Of a stretch of 64,000 bases of DNA, positions 1 to 17,754 are shown one piece after another. The DNA is from Paramarasmius palmivorus (Eukaryota; Basidiomycota; Agaricomycetes; Agaricales; Marasmiaceae), in assembly GCA_037176845.1 (NCBI GenBank), contig JAYKXP010000005.1:682001-746000 (forward strand), written 5' to 3'. Position 1 is the first letter of the stretch. Each line of letters opens with the position of its first letter. The position numbers and the translations under genes were made by a program. The notes under the pieces were generated by a model. That model saw nothing but the letters and a program-made list of their open reading frames with translations, searched no databases and was not told the origin of the DNA.

Positions 1-5620
<5,620 letters not shown>

Positions 5621-6057
5621 CTGTAGGTATTTCAGTTAAATTGTCTCTGTTCATGATCATAATGTTACTCACCGGAAGCCAAAATCCCAATCAAACCGAC
5701 TAAGCCCGTCCTGGAAGGAAGAATGGAGGACAAATCAGCAACTGCCAGAACGACTCGACGAAACTCGAAGGAAATTCAGTGAAACCCGGTGTCTGATCTC
5801 ATTTTCCTGAAAGGCTCGTATAATAGGGAACCAAGATGTTCATCCTAGACAAGAGAAACCCAATTGAGGGACGGACTTACAGGCCAGATAGAGTGCCAAC
5901 GTGGTGGGAGGAAATCAGCGCGCGACGTCACAGTGACATTAGTCACATCGCCTCCGCTCCCTTGCCAGTGCCACTGCCGGACGGCAACTGTCTCTTGCAC
6001 TCGTGCACTCATCTCTATCCCTACCTAATTCTTGTTTCTCTTTCTCCTTCTACCAAC

Positions 6058-7742
6058 ATGGCTTCGAGAGAACCTATGTGGTATTGTCACCAGGTGAGTT
6101 CACCATACTCTACACAGCCGACACAATTCGCTGAGTAATCGATTGGGTCGCCAGTGCAATGCAGAAATGCGGCCGCTTATGGTGTGTTTACCCATCTTTC
6201 GACGTTGTCCAGACTGCTGAACAGTAGTCTATCTAGGTTCCTGACCCAGTGTGCGCATCATGTCGTGGTTCCTTTGTCGAGAAAGTCTGTCGGTTCAATA
6301 CTCAAACAGAACAACACCTAACATCATTTCAAACCTCAGATAGACGATCCGGAAAACGATCCTCGTGAATTTCATCGTGGAGATGGTGGAGATGAGTTTC
6401 CTCCAGGTGCAGACCCCGTCATGAGTTAGTCTGTTCCTCGTCTCGCCACCCTTTCCGAACTAAGCGTTCTGGGCAGTGCTACTTCAAGGCCTCATGAACA
6501 GACCACCACCCGGAAGGCCGAGAAGCCCCCCTACACCTAGAAGTGGTTCCGACTCATCACCCGTACGTGATTTCACTATCAAGTTGTTCTTTGCATTCAC
6601 ACATTTCAGTCCTCTGGAATCACTTTTCAATTCCACAGCAATGGGAGTGGCGGGCAAAGGACATTCACGCTTGGTGGACCTAGGACGTTGGGAGGTGGAC
6701 CAGGTGGAATACCGACAATGTCCGAGTGAGTGTGTTAACGCATCGTGGCTGAAGCGAGTTGACAGACGCTAGATACCTTCGAAGCGGGCCCGACCGAGAT
6801 AGCGACGATCCTCGCGGAATCACTGGCGCTCTAATGGCACAATATCTGATGGCAATGCTGGGGCACCGAGGTGGATTCCCCGACATGTTGGCTGGAATGG
6901 ATGGTCCCGAGCGGGGGCGAATGGGTGACTATGTTTTCAACCAAGAAGGTTCGTAGTATGTCCAGGTCTTCAAGACATGAAACTCAAAGATCCATTAGCA
7001 CTTGACCAGATAATAACACAATTGATGGAACAATCGAATGCATCCCGACCTGTTCCCGCGACGGAGGATATCATTTCGAATCTACCTCGTGAGGTCCTTG
7101 AGGCTGATTGTGAGCGTACAACCCCCACTGTACAGCAAAACAGCACACTAACACGTGTCGATAGCACCCATGTTACAGAATGACTGTGCTGTGTGCAAAG
7201 AACAATTTAAATTGGAGACAGAAGATCCGGATGAACAGATAGTCGTGACATTACCGTGCAAGCATCCCTTCCACGAACCGTGTATTCTTCCATGGCTGAA
7301 GTCGAGTGGGACATGTCCTGTGTGCAGGTAGGCGCTATGTTTTCTTCTCTACAGCTCGCATCATTCATTCTCGATGTCTAGACACCAGCTCGTGCCTCAA
7401 CCAGGTCACGGTCCTCCCACGTCAGGCAGTGGTGGCGGTACAAGTGGTTCACCACCAAACAACCGAACGAGCTCTCCAGGTCGTGACAATGGTCCTGGTG
7501 GTTTCTTCCAAAATCTCTTTGGCTCCGTAATGGGTGGTGGATCAGGTTCATCCTCAGACAACAATTCTTCATCGAGGCATACTCGTTCACCGTCCGATTC
7601 GGATGTCCGGCGCTCCAGTTTCTCGAGCTTCCGAAGGAATTCTGCGCCCAATATCAACGATTCTAGTTCGAGGTCTCCCAACAGTCGGCCTCAGCACGAC
7701 CATGAACGCCATTTACCCGGAGGTTGGGATGATCTTGATTAG
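6058..7742 (+). CDS. RING-H2 E3 ubiquitin ligase with N-terminal zinc ribbon (RNF115/RNF126-like)
   Basis: Predicted E3 ubiquitin-protein ligase acting in cytosolic or trafficking-linked ubiquitination. The ATG in ATGGCTTCGAGAG opens a tiny first exon. Spliced exons give an N-terminal zinc ribbon with two CxxC-type pairs (YCHQC and CASC) directly after the start, as in BCA2/RNF126 proteins. A Pro/Gly/Ser-rich linker follows, then a segment reading ITQLMEQSNASRPVPATED like that upstream of the RING in RNF115/126. The RING-H2 at about 7177-7330 has CAVC, CKHPFHEPC and CPVC. The tail is Ser/Pro/Gly-rich and disordered. At least six short introns interrupt the gene, one of them directly after the last RING cysteine pair. 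It is transcribed divergently from the ABC transporter across about 300-440 bp. Confidence 0.88.
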
Positions 7743-8010
7743 TATGAATGAAATGTACAGTTTCCAATGTTTGATATGTGTAGTTTTCGTTCGTATCGTA
7801 ATGTCCCTGTAGTTTCAATGACTGTATCACGACTTTGAATCGGATGAATAGACGTTTTCTTTAGAGCGAGTTAATCTAATACAATTACAAATAAAACAGA
7901 GGATGCGTGCTACTCCCAACAGTTTACAATGACAAGTACTCATACATGACATAGAAGAAATCGAGACTGAAGCGATATTGCTCTTTTCTATCTTTCGGTT
8001 GAGTGTTCTC

Positions 8011-9928
8011 TTATGCGAAACGTACTTTTTCGCCAGGTCTACCTTCCGAGAGTAAAACGACGGCCTGCAAAGACGTGAGTAAATAGTGTGCCCAGATAAG
8101 AAAACGGGCACTTACGTATTTTCCGCTGATCTTCCAGCCAGGTTCTGTCTTGTCTAGCTTCTCTGCAATCTCGTCTCCCTCGTCACCAAGACCAACGACA
8201 ACATCACTCTTGACGGTACGCAGACTAGCAACCTTGGGTGCGCCAGCAGAATTAGCCATGGGTCCAATAGCAACGTCGAACGGTGTACTAGCGGGGGCAG
8301 CACAGTCATAAGTCAACTTGCGGTGGTTCAAATCACCCTTGAAGTAGACGAGATCGGATCTAGAGAGGTGGAGGAACAGATCTATAGGCACGTCAGTACT
8401 GTGAAAATATGAGAAGAGGATTTACTTTCCTGGTGCCTCGCCGTGCAGGTCCCAGTAGGTGTAGCCAGTGCACCAGAATGGATGTTGCTCGTACACCCAT
8501 TTGCCTTCTTTTTCATATTGCTGATGAGGCGGTGGTCAGCGGAATAGCATGTATAAAGTCTTTACTGACATACCTTCCAACGAGCACCGAGCCTTCTAAG
8601 TGATTCTAATTCTTGGTCCGAAGCATTGGGGAACAGATGCCCATACACCATGGTGTTGAGGAGCCAATTCCAATCCTTTTTCGTGACATCAGACACGAAC
8701 CAAGGGTAACGTTTTCCGTGGAAGCGGATTTCCTTGGCGAGACCACTCTGGATCAAGAAGTCGGCTAGAAAGGCTTTGAGCCTCGAACGAAGATCATGGA
8801 AGGTAGCTGCTCACCGTAGACACAGTCACAGTAAAGCTCAAATCCTGCGTTATCGAGGACAAAGTCAATTCTTCCGCCAGTTTTACCCCTCAACTCCTTG
8901 ACCGCTTCCCAAAGCTTGTTGAGGTGGTTGCCGAGAATGTTCTTTTCAGTAGCAGCAAGGTGGTCCCCACCAGTGGATTGCAGAGCTTTGATCTGCTCTT
9001 CGGTCATATTGATAAGAAGGGAAAGGTCAGTGGAATTGCCCCAGAGACACACTATTTAAGGGATTGCATCAGTTCAGCGCTCTGGAGAGTAGATGTGAAG
9101 ACTCGCCTTGTGTGAGTTCGAGGAACATCAAGCGTTCCGCTTCGAGTTTCTCGTCGGCGGAGAGGTTTTCGGTGAGAGTGAATGGCTCGGCGAAACGCAT
9201 AGAAAGTTCAAACACAGCTTCTGAAGAACGCGAGAACGTGTCGCACTACGAATGGCATGAGCGAGGCTTCTAGAAAAACGACCTAGACATACCTTCTGTC
9301 TATAGAAGACGTCATAGTCGGACCAAAACTTGGAAACACTGAAGCATTCCCGTAGACGACGGTACTTGTACGCTTCGGCGAAGAGCCAAGGCGCGTTCAT
9401 AAAGTCCTTTCCTGTTCAATGTACGCGTCAGAGACGGAAGCTTTGCCATGTAAACGCGTAACTCGCCTTGGAAGTATTTGGCAATCTCTTTGTTCCACAA
9501 AGCGACATCCGCCTCGCCATCATCAACGATAGGTCTCAACTTGGCGTTACCGCTCAAGTCCGTCATGAGCTTCTCCATACGCTCAATACAGTTCACCAAG
9601 TCGACAATCTTCTCCTCGTCCGACTGTTCATTGAGAGTTCTTGAAACGTCGTCGATGGCCTTGCCCAAGATGGTCGGCAAACGCGCTTGCATAGTTTCAT
9701 GGGCGAAAGAGTATTCATGGTATCCACGGTAAGCGGGCCAAGGCGGGTTGTTTGGGTCAACGCGAGTTGGCGTACGCGGCCAGGGAGCCTTTATGTTCTT
9801 CTTGCTAGGTAAATGACCGAGCGAGACTAGAAAGAAATGAGATACTATCAATGAGAAAAAGAAAGAAAAAACATACGAGTAACACGGGAGGGAGCGCCTG
9901 AAGCACTGAGATTTGCGTTGGCCGACAT
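8011..9928 (-). CDS. DUF89 / ARMT1-family damage-control phosphatase
   Basis: A metal-dependent phosphatase of the DUF89 family. Its yeast and human relatives dephosphorylate sugar phosphates such as fructose-1-phosphate and other damaged or overflow phosphometabolites; human ARMT1 was also reported as a carboxyl methyltransferase. The diagnostic VLDNAGFE motif, whose Asp-Asn bind the metal, lies near 8840-8865. It is followed by FVSDVTKKDW and, in the C-terminal half, SDLVYFKGDLNHRKL. The start is the ATG at 9928, giving MSANANLSASGAP before the first intron. The last intron (about 8116-8066) is removed to reach the stop at 8011. The total fits a protein of about 450 residues. It is convergent with the RING ligase gene, with 268 bp between the stops. 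Confidence 0.88.
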
Positions 9929-11179
9929 GGTGGTTGAAGAATAAGATGCAGACTCGGAGGAAGGGTGTATTTATCTGGAAAACGTGCTTCCTTCTTGGTC
10001 ACCAGGGACTAGTTTTCGAGCCGGTTTTCGACTCATATCGATTCTACATCATCGTGACGTCAGGCAAACCTACTTACCTTTCGCCGAAGTCCTCTCCCGC
10101 GTTTTGCCCGCTTCTCGGATTCTGGTAACATTCTGCAATTGCTGTAAAGGTACCTTGGTGGATACTACAGTGAACGTGTGTCAAAGAGTCAAATGGAGGC
10201 TGTACTGGCTATGCAACTCCCCATAAACCGACTTCTTGCTTCTTGCCTATCATAAGGCTATCTTAGCTATTTTTCTCAGCGTATGTCATTATAAGTATTG
10301 CTCTAAAATGCTCCAACAATGATGAGTGTAGTGGTGTGAGAGTCAAGGCGATTGGGCGCGCTAGAACCCGTTCCAACGTCATGAACCTTCCGAGCTTCTT
10401 ATCGGCAAGGTAATGGTTCAGAGAACGGAGATGCTGGGCAGAATACCGTCTAATCGTCATGATCAAGATGCTGACGCAGTGTAAAGCGCGTTCCTGCAGG
10501 GTACCCCTATGACACTAGGTAGAAATGACAGTTCATTTCGTCTTTGCTATTGAACTGCTGACCGACTTCCCCAGGTTGGTGATTCAATCTACGTATTCGT
10601 GCCATGAGTATTCAGCGGCACCACTCCCATATCATTGAAGAAGTAGACGAACTTTGTCCTAACCCCGTTGGGGGCTCGAATCCACCAGATTCCCTGTCGA
10701 GTCGCCGAACGTGACCTGTTTTAGTTGATACCGCTACCCATGGCCAAACAGTCGGCGGATGGTAGGACACATAGACAAGCGAGTGATAGCGGTTGGAATC
10801 GTCTTCGTCATGAGCAGTTATGTTGCAGGCTTTCGTCAGAGCAAGGATCGTCACCGAGGAGGCCTAACCAAAGCAATTGATGTTCCCGGTTTCAGTGACA
10901 CTGAAGCTGAAAATGAAGTGTGAGAAGAAGAATTAACTTCAAGTCGGACAGCGTACCTCTCCCCAGCTCTCGAGGTTCCATATTCTCATTTTTCCCAAGA
11001 TCTATGCGGTTTTCAGACGAGGAGAAAGATGTGATGGTTGAGAAGAAAGAAGACTCCGGAACCGGCACTTCCTTCTTGGACGGCAACCACCACGACGCGT
11101 CCAACACTACAACCCGTACAGCCTGTAAGAAATGCTCTTTACCTACTTTAGGTCCTTCTAATCTACATCACAGTACACC
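9929..11179. other. Intergenic region, no gene recognised
   Basis: About 1.25 kb between the divergent DUF89 and F-box genes. Open frames here are short and resemble no family I know. It presumably holds both promoters. A stretch near 10665-10685 resembles a tRNA B-box but does not fold into a tRNA. Confidence 0.6.
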
Positions 11180-13018
11180 ATGACTACCCCAGCGCCTCTC
11201 TGTCGGAACTGTCGAACCTTACTCGACGGACATGATGATAGTGCCCAGCAACTGTCTCGACCGCTGTTAGATATCCAAGTCTTGCGATCCAACCGCCTTC
11301 CATCGGACATAGAAGTCTTTCAAATGCCCTCTTTCCTGGAGGCGAATACTGCAGAGTTGGAACGTCTGGAGGAGGAGATTAGACATGTTCGAGGTACCTT
11401 AGAAGAGCTGCAAAAGCGGAGAGATGCTATCCAGAGAGACACCGCACAAAGAAGAAGTTGGCTTGCCCCCATTCGCAAGCTTCCCGTCGAAGTCCTTGGG
11501 GAGATCTTCTCGTACGCATGTCTTAGAGATTTTTCTCTTGACATCAGTTCCACAAGAGGAGGCTACAAAGAGTGCCCACTCGAGTGCGATAATTGGCCAT
11601 GCGATGGCAGTGGCGAGATGATCATCCTCAAAAGCATTATTGCACCCACCTGCATCTTATCCCATGTTTGCCATTACTGGAGATGTATTATCAATGCGTC
11701 ACCTCAGTTATGGTCCTCCCTTCGTCTCGACATCATCCAAATGAAGGAAGAACATTCAGACTTAGTCAACCTATACCTCACTCGCTCGGCACAACACCCA
11801 TTGAAGATCGACATCTACGATCCTCCTGATTTCTATGAATGGGCAGAGTATGAGGATATCGACGAGACCATTAATATGTTTGGAGAGTCAGGATTCGAAG
11901 TTCTGCAAGCTGTCGTCGGGGAGCTTGGTCGATGCAACAAGTTCAGCTATCGCTTTTATCCTGATAGCCTGTTAGAATATGTTGGCGAACGATATCGACC
12001 CAAGGCGTTCCCCCTTCTTACTTCCTTGCACGAGAAAGTCGGTTTTATGGAAGCCGATTGGTTTTGGGATTTGGTCAAAGACTCACCCAACCTCAACGAC
12101 ATGACCACGCAGTATTTCATCAAGCTCGCTTACCTTCCCACCAACCTCCAGACATTGAAGGTCAGAATGCAAAGGGGCTGTAATAACCTTCTCCAATCAC
12201 TGCCTCTCCTCCCGAATCTCAAATCACTCTACCTTCACGATTTCTTGCCTCATCCCGACCATGACATCCCCTCGGCTGTACCAGCTCAAACCGTCAACCT
12301 GTGCGACCTCACGATTACAACGGCAGGACAATTGGCGCACTTGGATGTGTTACATGCTTCCTTGACGTTGCCGAATCTTACCTCGCTCAGAATCTACACG
12401 AGCCAGCAAAGATCGGACAATGAGGAAGATCGTATTACCAACGAGAATGCTGCATCCGTGAATTCCTACAGAGTCGACCAACTTGCAACTCTGACGGGTC
12501 TCCTTGACCGTTCAGCGTGTTTCCTCCGGGAGTTAACTCTTCACGTCGAGCCATTCTCTAGTGCCGCGATCGTTTCTCTGCTGGAGCACCAGTCGCGTCT
12601 AGTTGGATTGGAGTTGGAAATTAGGATGCCGCAAGGACGATCGCCGATTTTGCAGGATTTGGGTGCCAGAATGACTTTACTGGAGCCTCTAATACCGCGT
12701 CTCCAGCGCCTGGTTATTCACGAACACTCGTATCAGGACTATCGTGAGTACGATATCAATGATACATTCGCGGAGATTGCAGGTGCTGTGAGTATGCTGG
12801 AGAAAAGGGCAAGTAGCACGGAGAATTCAATCACGGATGTGTCACTGTCGTTCGGGCGCGTTCTTTTGAATGTTCGTGGTGTCAAATCCAAGAAGTATGC
12901 TCTACCTGGTGAAATAGAGGGTCGAATCCAGGAATTGTGCGCAAAGGGCGTCAAGTGTCAAGTAACATTACCGAAGATCGTGAAAGGGGATAGAGGAGTG
13001 GCAGGTACAACTTGTTAA
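11180..13018 (+). CDS. F-box protein, tandem copy 1 (intact)
   Basis: A single-exon 612-residue protein, probably a substrate receptor of an SCF ubiquitin ligase, as for other basidiomycete F-box proteins. Residues 8-11 form a CRNC motif just after the start. Residues about 55-92 form a charged predicted coiled coil (ELERLEEEIRHV). The F-box starts near residue 98 (IRKLPVEVLGEIF) and continues to the LSHVCHYWR and SPQLWSSLRLD segments near residue 170. The rest is leucine-rich, in an irregular LRR-like pattern, and ends in a conserved block starting VIHEHSYQDYREYD. The target is unknown. It is the first of four head-to-tail relatives; this copy has no lesion and carries a few extra residues in the coiled coil compared with copies 2 and 3. 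Confidence 0.88.
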   Translation: MTTPAPLCRNCRTLLDGHDDSAQQLSRPLLDIQVLRSNRLPSDIEVFQMPSFLEANTAELERLEEEIRHVRGTLEELQKRRDAIQRDTAQRRSWLAPIRKLPVEVLGEIFSYACLRDFSLDISSTRGGYKECPLECDNWPCDGSGEMIILKSIIAPTCILSHVCHYWRCIINASPQLWSSLRLDIIQMKEEHSDLVNLYLTRSAQHPLKIDIYDPPDFYEWAEYEDIDETINMFGESGFEVLQAVVGELGRCNKFSYRFYPDSLLEYVGERYRPKAFPLLTSLHEKVGFMEADWFWDLVKDSPNLNDMTTQYFIKLAYLPTNLQTLKVRMQRGCNNLLQSLPLLPNLKSLYLHDFLPHPDHDIPSAVPAQTVNLCDLTITTAGQLAHLDVLHASLTLPNLTSLRIYTSQQRSDNEEDRITNENAASVNSYRVDQLATLTGLLDRSACFLRELTLHVEPFSSAAIVSLLEHQSRLVGLELEIRMPQGRSPILQDLGARMTLLEPLIPRLQRLVIHEHSYQDYREYDINDTFAEIAGAVSMLEKRASSTENSITDVSLSFGRVLLNVRGVKSKKYALPGEIEGRIQELCAKGVKCQVTLPKIVKGDRGVAGTTC

Positions 13019-13302
13019 GATTGTATGTTAGGCTTCATGATTAGCTAGCTGTTCTATATTTCTTGGACTTGCTTCAGGACATAAAGTTGAATCATAAAAA
13101 GTAAGGAGAAAGCATCAGCAACATGCTGGTACGAAGATGTTGATTGAAGGGCGTGGGCACGCGGTGCGCATGCTGGGGAACGTTTGAACACGCGGTGCAC
13201 CTCCTTCAAAACACAACTACCACGACACGCCAAAATACGCCCAGGTCGGAGGCATTCTATCCATCCTTTCTCTAGTCCTGATGTCAGACATCATAGTGCA
13301 TT

Positions 13303-15105
13303 ATGCCTGCCCCAGCACCCCTCTGTCAGAATTGTCAGGCTCGACTTGTTAACACCCAAAATGCCATCCACCAACAGCCCCAGCCTCCTCTAGATATCCA
13401 AGTCTTACGGTCAAACCACCTTCTTACGGATTTAGAGGCTTCCCAGATACCTCTCTTCCTAGAGACCAAGGTTCCAGAGCTCGAACGCTTGGAGAAGGAA
13501 ATTGGAGAGCTCGTGAAACAGAGAGATGCACTCCGTCAGGATATCGAGCGCCGAAGTAGTTGGCTCGCACCCATTCGCAGGCTTCCTGTCGAGATCCTGG
13601 TGCACATCTTGTCGTATGTATGTTTGGGAGAGTTCTCCTTGGACATTAGCTCCACCGACAGTGGTGACTTACGCTACTGCCCACTCGAATGCGACGAATA
13701 TGACTCAGCCAGGGGAAGACAAGTCATCTACAAAAACATCGTCGCAACCACCTGTTCCTTATCTCAAGTCTGCCACTATTGGAGGCGCATAATTAATGCG
13801 TCACCTGAACTATGGTCTTCACTCCGCATCGACTTCACCCAGATGGAGGAAGTGCACGAAGATTTGGTCGATCTATATCTTACCCGTTCCGCTCAACATC
13901 CTTTGAAGATCGACATCTACGACCCCGTCATTCACAACTGGGAAGGTTACGAGATATTGAAGGATGCCATCGTGATTTTCGGACAAACGGGATTCGACGT
14001 CTTCTGCACTGTGATAGCGGAGCTTCACCGCACAAAAGAATTCAGTTATCGTTTCCACACCGATGCCGTGTTGGATTTTGTCAAACATAGATTTCGAGCC
14101 AGGGAATTTCCCCTGCTTACTTCCCTCAACGACGAAACCGTTGAAATTTCACAGGCTTATTGGTTCTGGGACTTGGTCCATGACACTCCAAATCTTACCA
14201 GTTTGACCTCCGAGAGGTTCATCCCGGTGGAATGGCTTCCCGAGAACCTTCAGACATTGAAGGTCAAGCATCAAAGTGGTTATGCAGACCTCCTTGAAAT
14301 GCTACCCCACCTCTCAAAGCTCAGGTCACTACACCTCCACGATTTCTCGCCGGATGCCATTCCAGACACCCCTACTCCTGTGCTAGCCAAGCACATGAAC
14401 CTACGCGAGTTCACAGTCACGACAGAAAGGCCGCTGTCGTACTTAAACCTTCTGTTTGCTTCCTTAACATTGCCGAATCTCACCTCGCTCAGAATCTTCA
14501 CCGGACAGCTAGTATCGGAGGATAGACACTCCACCAAGCAGAACGTTCAAGCGGCTTCTTATAGAGTCGATCAACTCGCAGCTCTGTGCACCCTTATCGA
14601 ACGTTCGGGGTGTTTGCTTCGAGATTTGACCCTCCACGTCGAACCGTTTCCCAGTGATGCGTTTATCGCATTGCTAGAGTTCCAGCCGAGTTTGGTTGAA
14701 TTGGATTTGGAGATCAGAATCCAGCCGTCGGGTTCGCAGCCGTTGGTTCTGGTAGACTTGGTCGACAAGATGATTACGTCCCAGGCTCTATTGCCATCTG
14801 TCCAACACTTAGTCATCCATGAACACTCATATCATGATTATCGCGACTACGATGTCAATGATATGTTCTCGCACCTTGCTTCTGTTGTGGGCATGCTGGA
14901 AGCAAGAGCAATGGGAAATCGAATCTCGGACGCCTCGTTGTCCTTTGGAAGGTGGATCCCTTCAAATACTCCAGGAATCCAGTCCAAGCGATATGATATA
15001 CCTGCTGGTATAGCGGATAGAATTCAGGGTCTATGCATGAGGGGTCTAAAGTATCGTGTTACGTTGCCGAAGATGTTGAAAGGGGATAAAGAGGTGGTAC
15101 AGTAG
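13303..15105 (+). CDS. F-box protein, tandem copy 2 (intact)
   Basis: A single-exon 600-residue paralogue of the gene at 11180, in the same orientation and separated by 284 bp. It keeps the same plan: an N-terminal CQNC motif, the LDIQVLRSN block, a coiled coil shortened by about seven residues, the F-box (IRRLPVEILVHILSYVC), the SPELWSSLRID block and the C-terminal VIHEHSYHDYRDYD block. The conserved order along the whole length shows duplication of a complete gene. Divergence is clear throughout, and strongest in the leucine-rich part, which would be the substrate-binding side. As for copy 1, an SCF adaptor role is inferred from the F-box only. Confidence 0.87.
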   Translation: MPAPAPLCQNCQARLVNTQNAIHQQPQPPLDIQVLRSNHLLTDLEASQIPLFLETKVPELERLEKEIGELVKQRDALRQDIERRSSWLAPIRRLPVEILVHILSYVCLGEFSLDISSTDSGDLRYCPLECDEYDSARGRQVIYKNIVATTCSLSQVCHYWRRIINASPELWSSLRIDFTQMEEVHEDLVDLYLTRSAQHPLKIDIYDPVIHNWEGYEILKDAIVIFGQTGFDVFCTVIAELHRTKEFSYRFHTDAVLDFVKHRFRAREFPLLTSLNDETVEISQAYWFWDLVHDTPNLTSLTSERFIPVEWLPENLQTLKVKHQSGYADLLEMLPHLSKLRSLHLHDFSPDAIPDTPTPVLAKHMNLREFTVTTERPLSYLNLLFASLTLPNLTSLRIFTGQLVSEDRHSTKQNVQAASYRVDQLAALCTLIERSGCLLRDLTLHVEPFPSDAFIALLEFQPSLVELDLEIRIQPSGSQPLVLVDLVDKMITSQALLPSVQHLVIHEHSYHDYRDYDVNDMFSHLASVVGMLEARAMGNRISDASLSFGRWIPSNTPGIQSKRYDIPAGIADRIQGLCMRGLKYRVTLPKMLKGDKEVVQ

Positions 15106-15363
15106 AGTTTAGTAGAGTGTACTAGCTACTTGCTATTGAGATGTATGACAGGTTTGCTAGATACACCCTCGCCATATTATTGCAACTGCTATATGTAACT
15201 TTTTGTGGGGTTACAAAGTTAAGCTTCTGGGAACATCCTCAGACGTGACACAGCCTTCTCTTGCGATCCTCGCGCCAGACACGTACATACCGTAAGACAA
15301 TTTTCCAGCCTTCTTTCGAGTACTGTCTCTGAGTTGGTACTTAATATAGCTCTCGAATAGCCC

Positions 15364-17153
15364 ATGACTACCCCAGCGGTTCCTACGTCCCTCTGCCGAA
15401 ATTGCCAAACACTTCTCGGAAACAACCACAATGCCATCCACCAACATCGCCCTTTAGATATCCAGGTCTTGCGGTCGAACCGTCTTCCGACGCAAACAGA
15501 AGCTTCCCAGATCCCTATTTTCGTAGAAACAAGTACCGCAGAGCTGGAGCGTTTGGAAAAGGAGATCAGGGTGCTTGAAGTGCAGAGAGATGCACTCCGT
15601 CAGGATATCGAACGACGAAGAAGCTGGCTTGCCCCCATTCGAAGGCTCCCTGTCGAAATTTTGGGAGAGATATTCTCATTCGCATGTCTAGGGGATTTCT
15701 CCCTTGACATTAGTTCGACAAGAAGCTACCGCGAGTGCCCAGTCCCGGAATGCGAGCAATGTGAAAGCGAAAGAGCATTCGTTCTCAAAAACATCATCGC
15801 ACCCACCTACTCCTTGTCGCATGTCTGTCACCATTGGAGGTGCATCATCAACGTGTCGCCTCAATTGTGGTCTTCTCTACGTCTCGACCTGACCCAGATG
15901 GAGGAAGTGCACGAAAATTTGGTTGGCTTGTACATCACCCGTTCCACTCGACATCCATTGAAGATTGACATCTACGATCCTCCTGATGTCTATGAATGGG
16001 ACGATTACCATGAAGCGAGCGATGCTATCCAGGTCCTTGGACAGGCAGGATTCAACATCTTTTGCTCTGTAATAGCGGAACTCGACCGCTTCAAAGAGTT
16101 TAGTTATCGGTTCCACACCGATGCCGTATTAGACTTTGTCAACGAAGAATTCCGAACCAGCGAAACTCCCTTCCTCACCTCCCTCATTGACGAGAGCGTT
16201 TACCCTCGAGGTGCTGAATGGTTCTGGGACTTGGTACAAAGCTCACCGAACCTGGCCAGTATGACCATATCCCGGAGGAGATACTCCCCGTGAACCTCCA
16301 AACGGTGAAGGTCAAGCATCATAGGAATTATGCCGACCTTCTGAGAACACTACCTCACATCACAACGCTCAGATCGCTTCATCTCCATGATTTCTTACCA
16401 GATATCATTCCTGGTCCTCTGAGTCACCCGGCTCATTCCATGAACCTTCGCGATTTCACGATTACAACAGCAAGGCCGCTGTCGTACTTGGATATCCTAT
16501 TTACCTCCGTAACATTGCCAAATCTTACCTCACTCCAAATACTCACGAGCAAAAGGGTATCGGACAGCGACAATAAACACATGACCGACGAAGACTCCGA
16601 GGCAGTAACCTACCGAGCCGACCAACTCGCAGCTCTGCACACCCTCATCAAACGTTCAGGGTGTTCCCTTCGGGATTTGACACTCCACGTCGAGCCATTC
16701 TCCAGCAACGCGATAATTTCCTTGTTAGAGTTGGTGCCGAGTTTAGTTGGAGTGGATATAGAGGTCAGGATATCGCAGACGCATTTCCCATCGATTTTGG
16801 CGGATTTCAGCAACAGGATGATTTCGCCCCAACCACTGCTTCCGTGTCTCCAGCGCCTTGCGATACACGAACACTCGTATCAGGGCTACAGGGAGTACGA
16901 TCTCAACGATACGTTTGTCCATGCTTCGTCTGTCGTGAGCATGCTGGAAAACAGGGAAATGGAGAAGTCCATCGTGGACGCTTCGGTGTCCTTTGGACGT
17001 GTCACTTCATATGCCCTAGGAGTCAAGTCGTACGATTTACCTGCTGGTTTGGCAAAGCGGGTTGATGCATTGTGTGCAAAGGGTGTCAAATGTCGTGTTA
17101 CATTGCCGGTAATGTTTGCAAGGGACAATGCTATGGTAGAGACAATTTTGTAA
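15364..17153 (+). pseudogene. F-box protein, tandem copy 3, broken by a frameshift
   Basis: A third head-to-tail paralogue. Frame 1 (15364-16293) encodes the CRNC motif, coiled coil, F-box (IRRLPVEILGEIFSFAC) and middle region, then stops. A second frame, open from 16218 to 17153, continues with the homologous C-terminal half (NLQTVKVKHH through VIHEHSYQGYREYD-like sequence, here AIHEHSYQGYREYD). Alignment with copy 2 by eye places a net loss of about 10 nt near 16270, between the codons for SMT and IPEEILP. Both halves are otherwise open and well conserved, so the lesion is recent, or it is a sequence or assembly error. The only GT-AG pair that would restore the frame spans about 26 nt, too short for a believable intron. 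If translated as it stands, it would give a 309-residue truncated F-box protein. Confidence 0.75.
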
Positions 17154-17754
17154 TGTTTTGAATGTATGAATGTTTTATATTTATGCACTGTGTACACCAG
17201 CAACGAACTGCGGGAATCCATTCAAAGAACACTGGGACTTAATCGATACCACCACACGCGCATATGTAGTAGACATGTGAAGGGAGCCTTTATAGTTGCG
17301 ACTGTGTCTTTGCCCTAGGGAGACTGCCTTTGCACGCATAATCATAGGCTCCTGCAAACGGGTTTCATGCGCCAGTGTTTAGAGGAGTTACAAGAATGTC
17401 ACCGACATAACTTACCTTTCTCCCTACAGTACAACAATCCCAGTCGCTTTCTCATCCTTCTGATTAAGATTGTGGACCAACTGCCGTTGAGGAATCTCTA
17501 CAGCCTGCCTCATACTCGACGAGCTCGAAGAGATGAGAGAGTCCGGGCAAAGTATGAGAGAAAGAGTCAAAGACTGGACGCCCCGGCCTTCATTACACAA
17601 CCACCACCATCGACATTTTTCATGACACCAAGAATCGCAAGGAAATCAAATTTTCTCCGATACTCGCTGATATCATCTATACCAAAGTCATATTCATGTT
17701 GCCTCCATTTATCTGTTCGAATGTCAAAGTGATAATCGCGACAACACTGCGCCG
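17154..17754. other. Intergenic region between F-box copies 3 and 4
   Basis: About 600 bp without a recognised gene. A 121-codon open frame at 17367-17732 has basic, low-complexity composition and no motif I recognise, so it is not called. Confidence 0.5.

Noticed and set aside
10655..10740. tRNA-like B-box (GGATTCGAGCC on the minus strand) inside a short ORF
   Set aside because: No matching acceptor stem, D-arm or anticodon arm can be folded around it, and the T-stem has mismatches. Treated as chance or an unrecognisable remnant.
16223..16260. A GTACAA...CCAG intron that would restore the frame of F-box copy 3
   Set aside because: It would be only about 26 nt long, below any usual spliceosomal intron, and it would delete residues conserved in copies 1 and 2.
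17367..17732. 121-codon plus-strand ORF between F-box copies 3 and 4
   Set aside because: It has no similarity to the F-box copies or to any family I know; probably chance.
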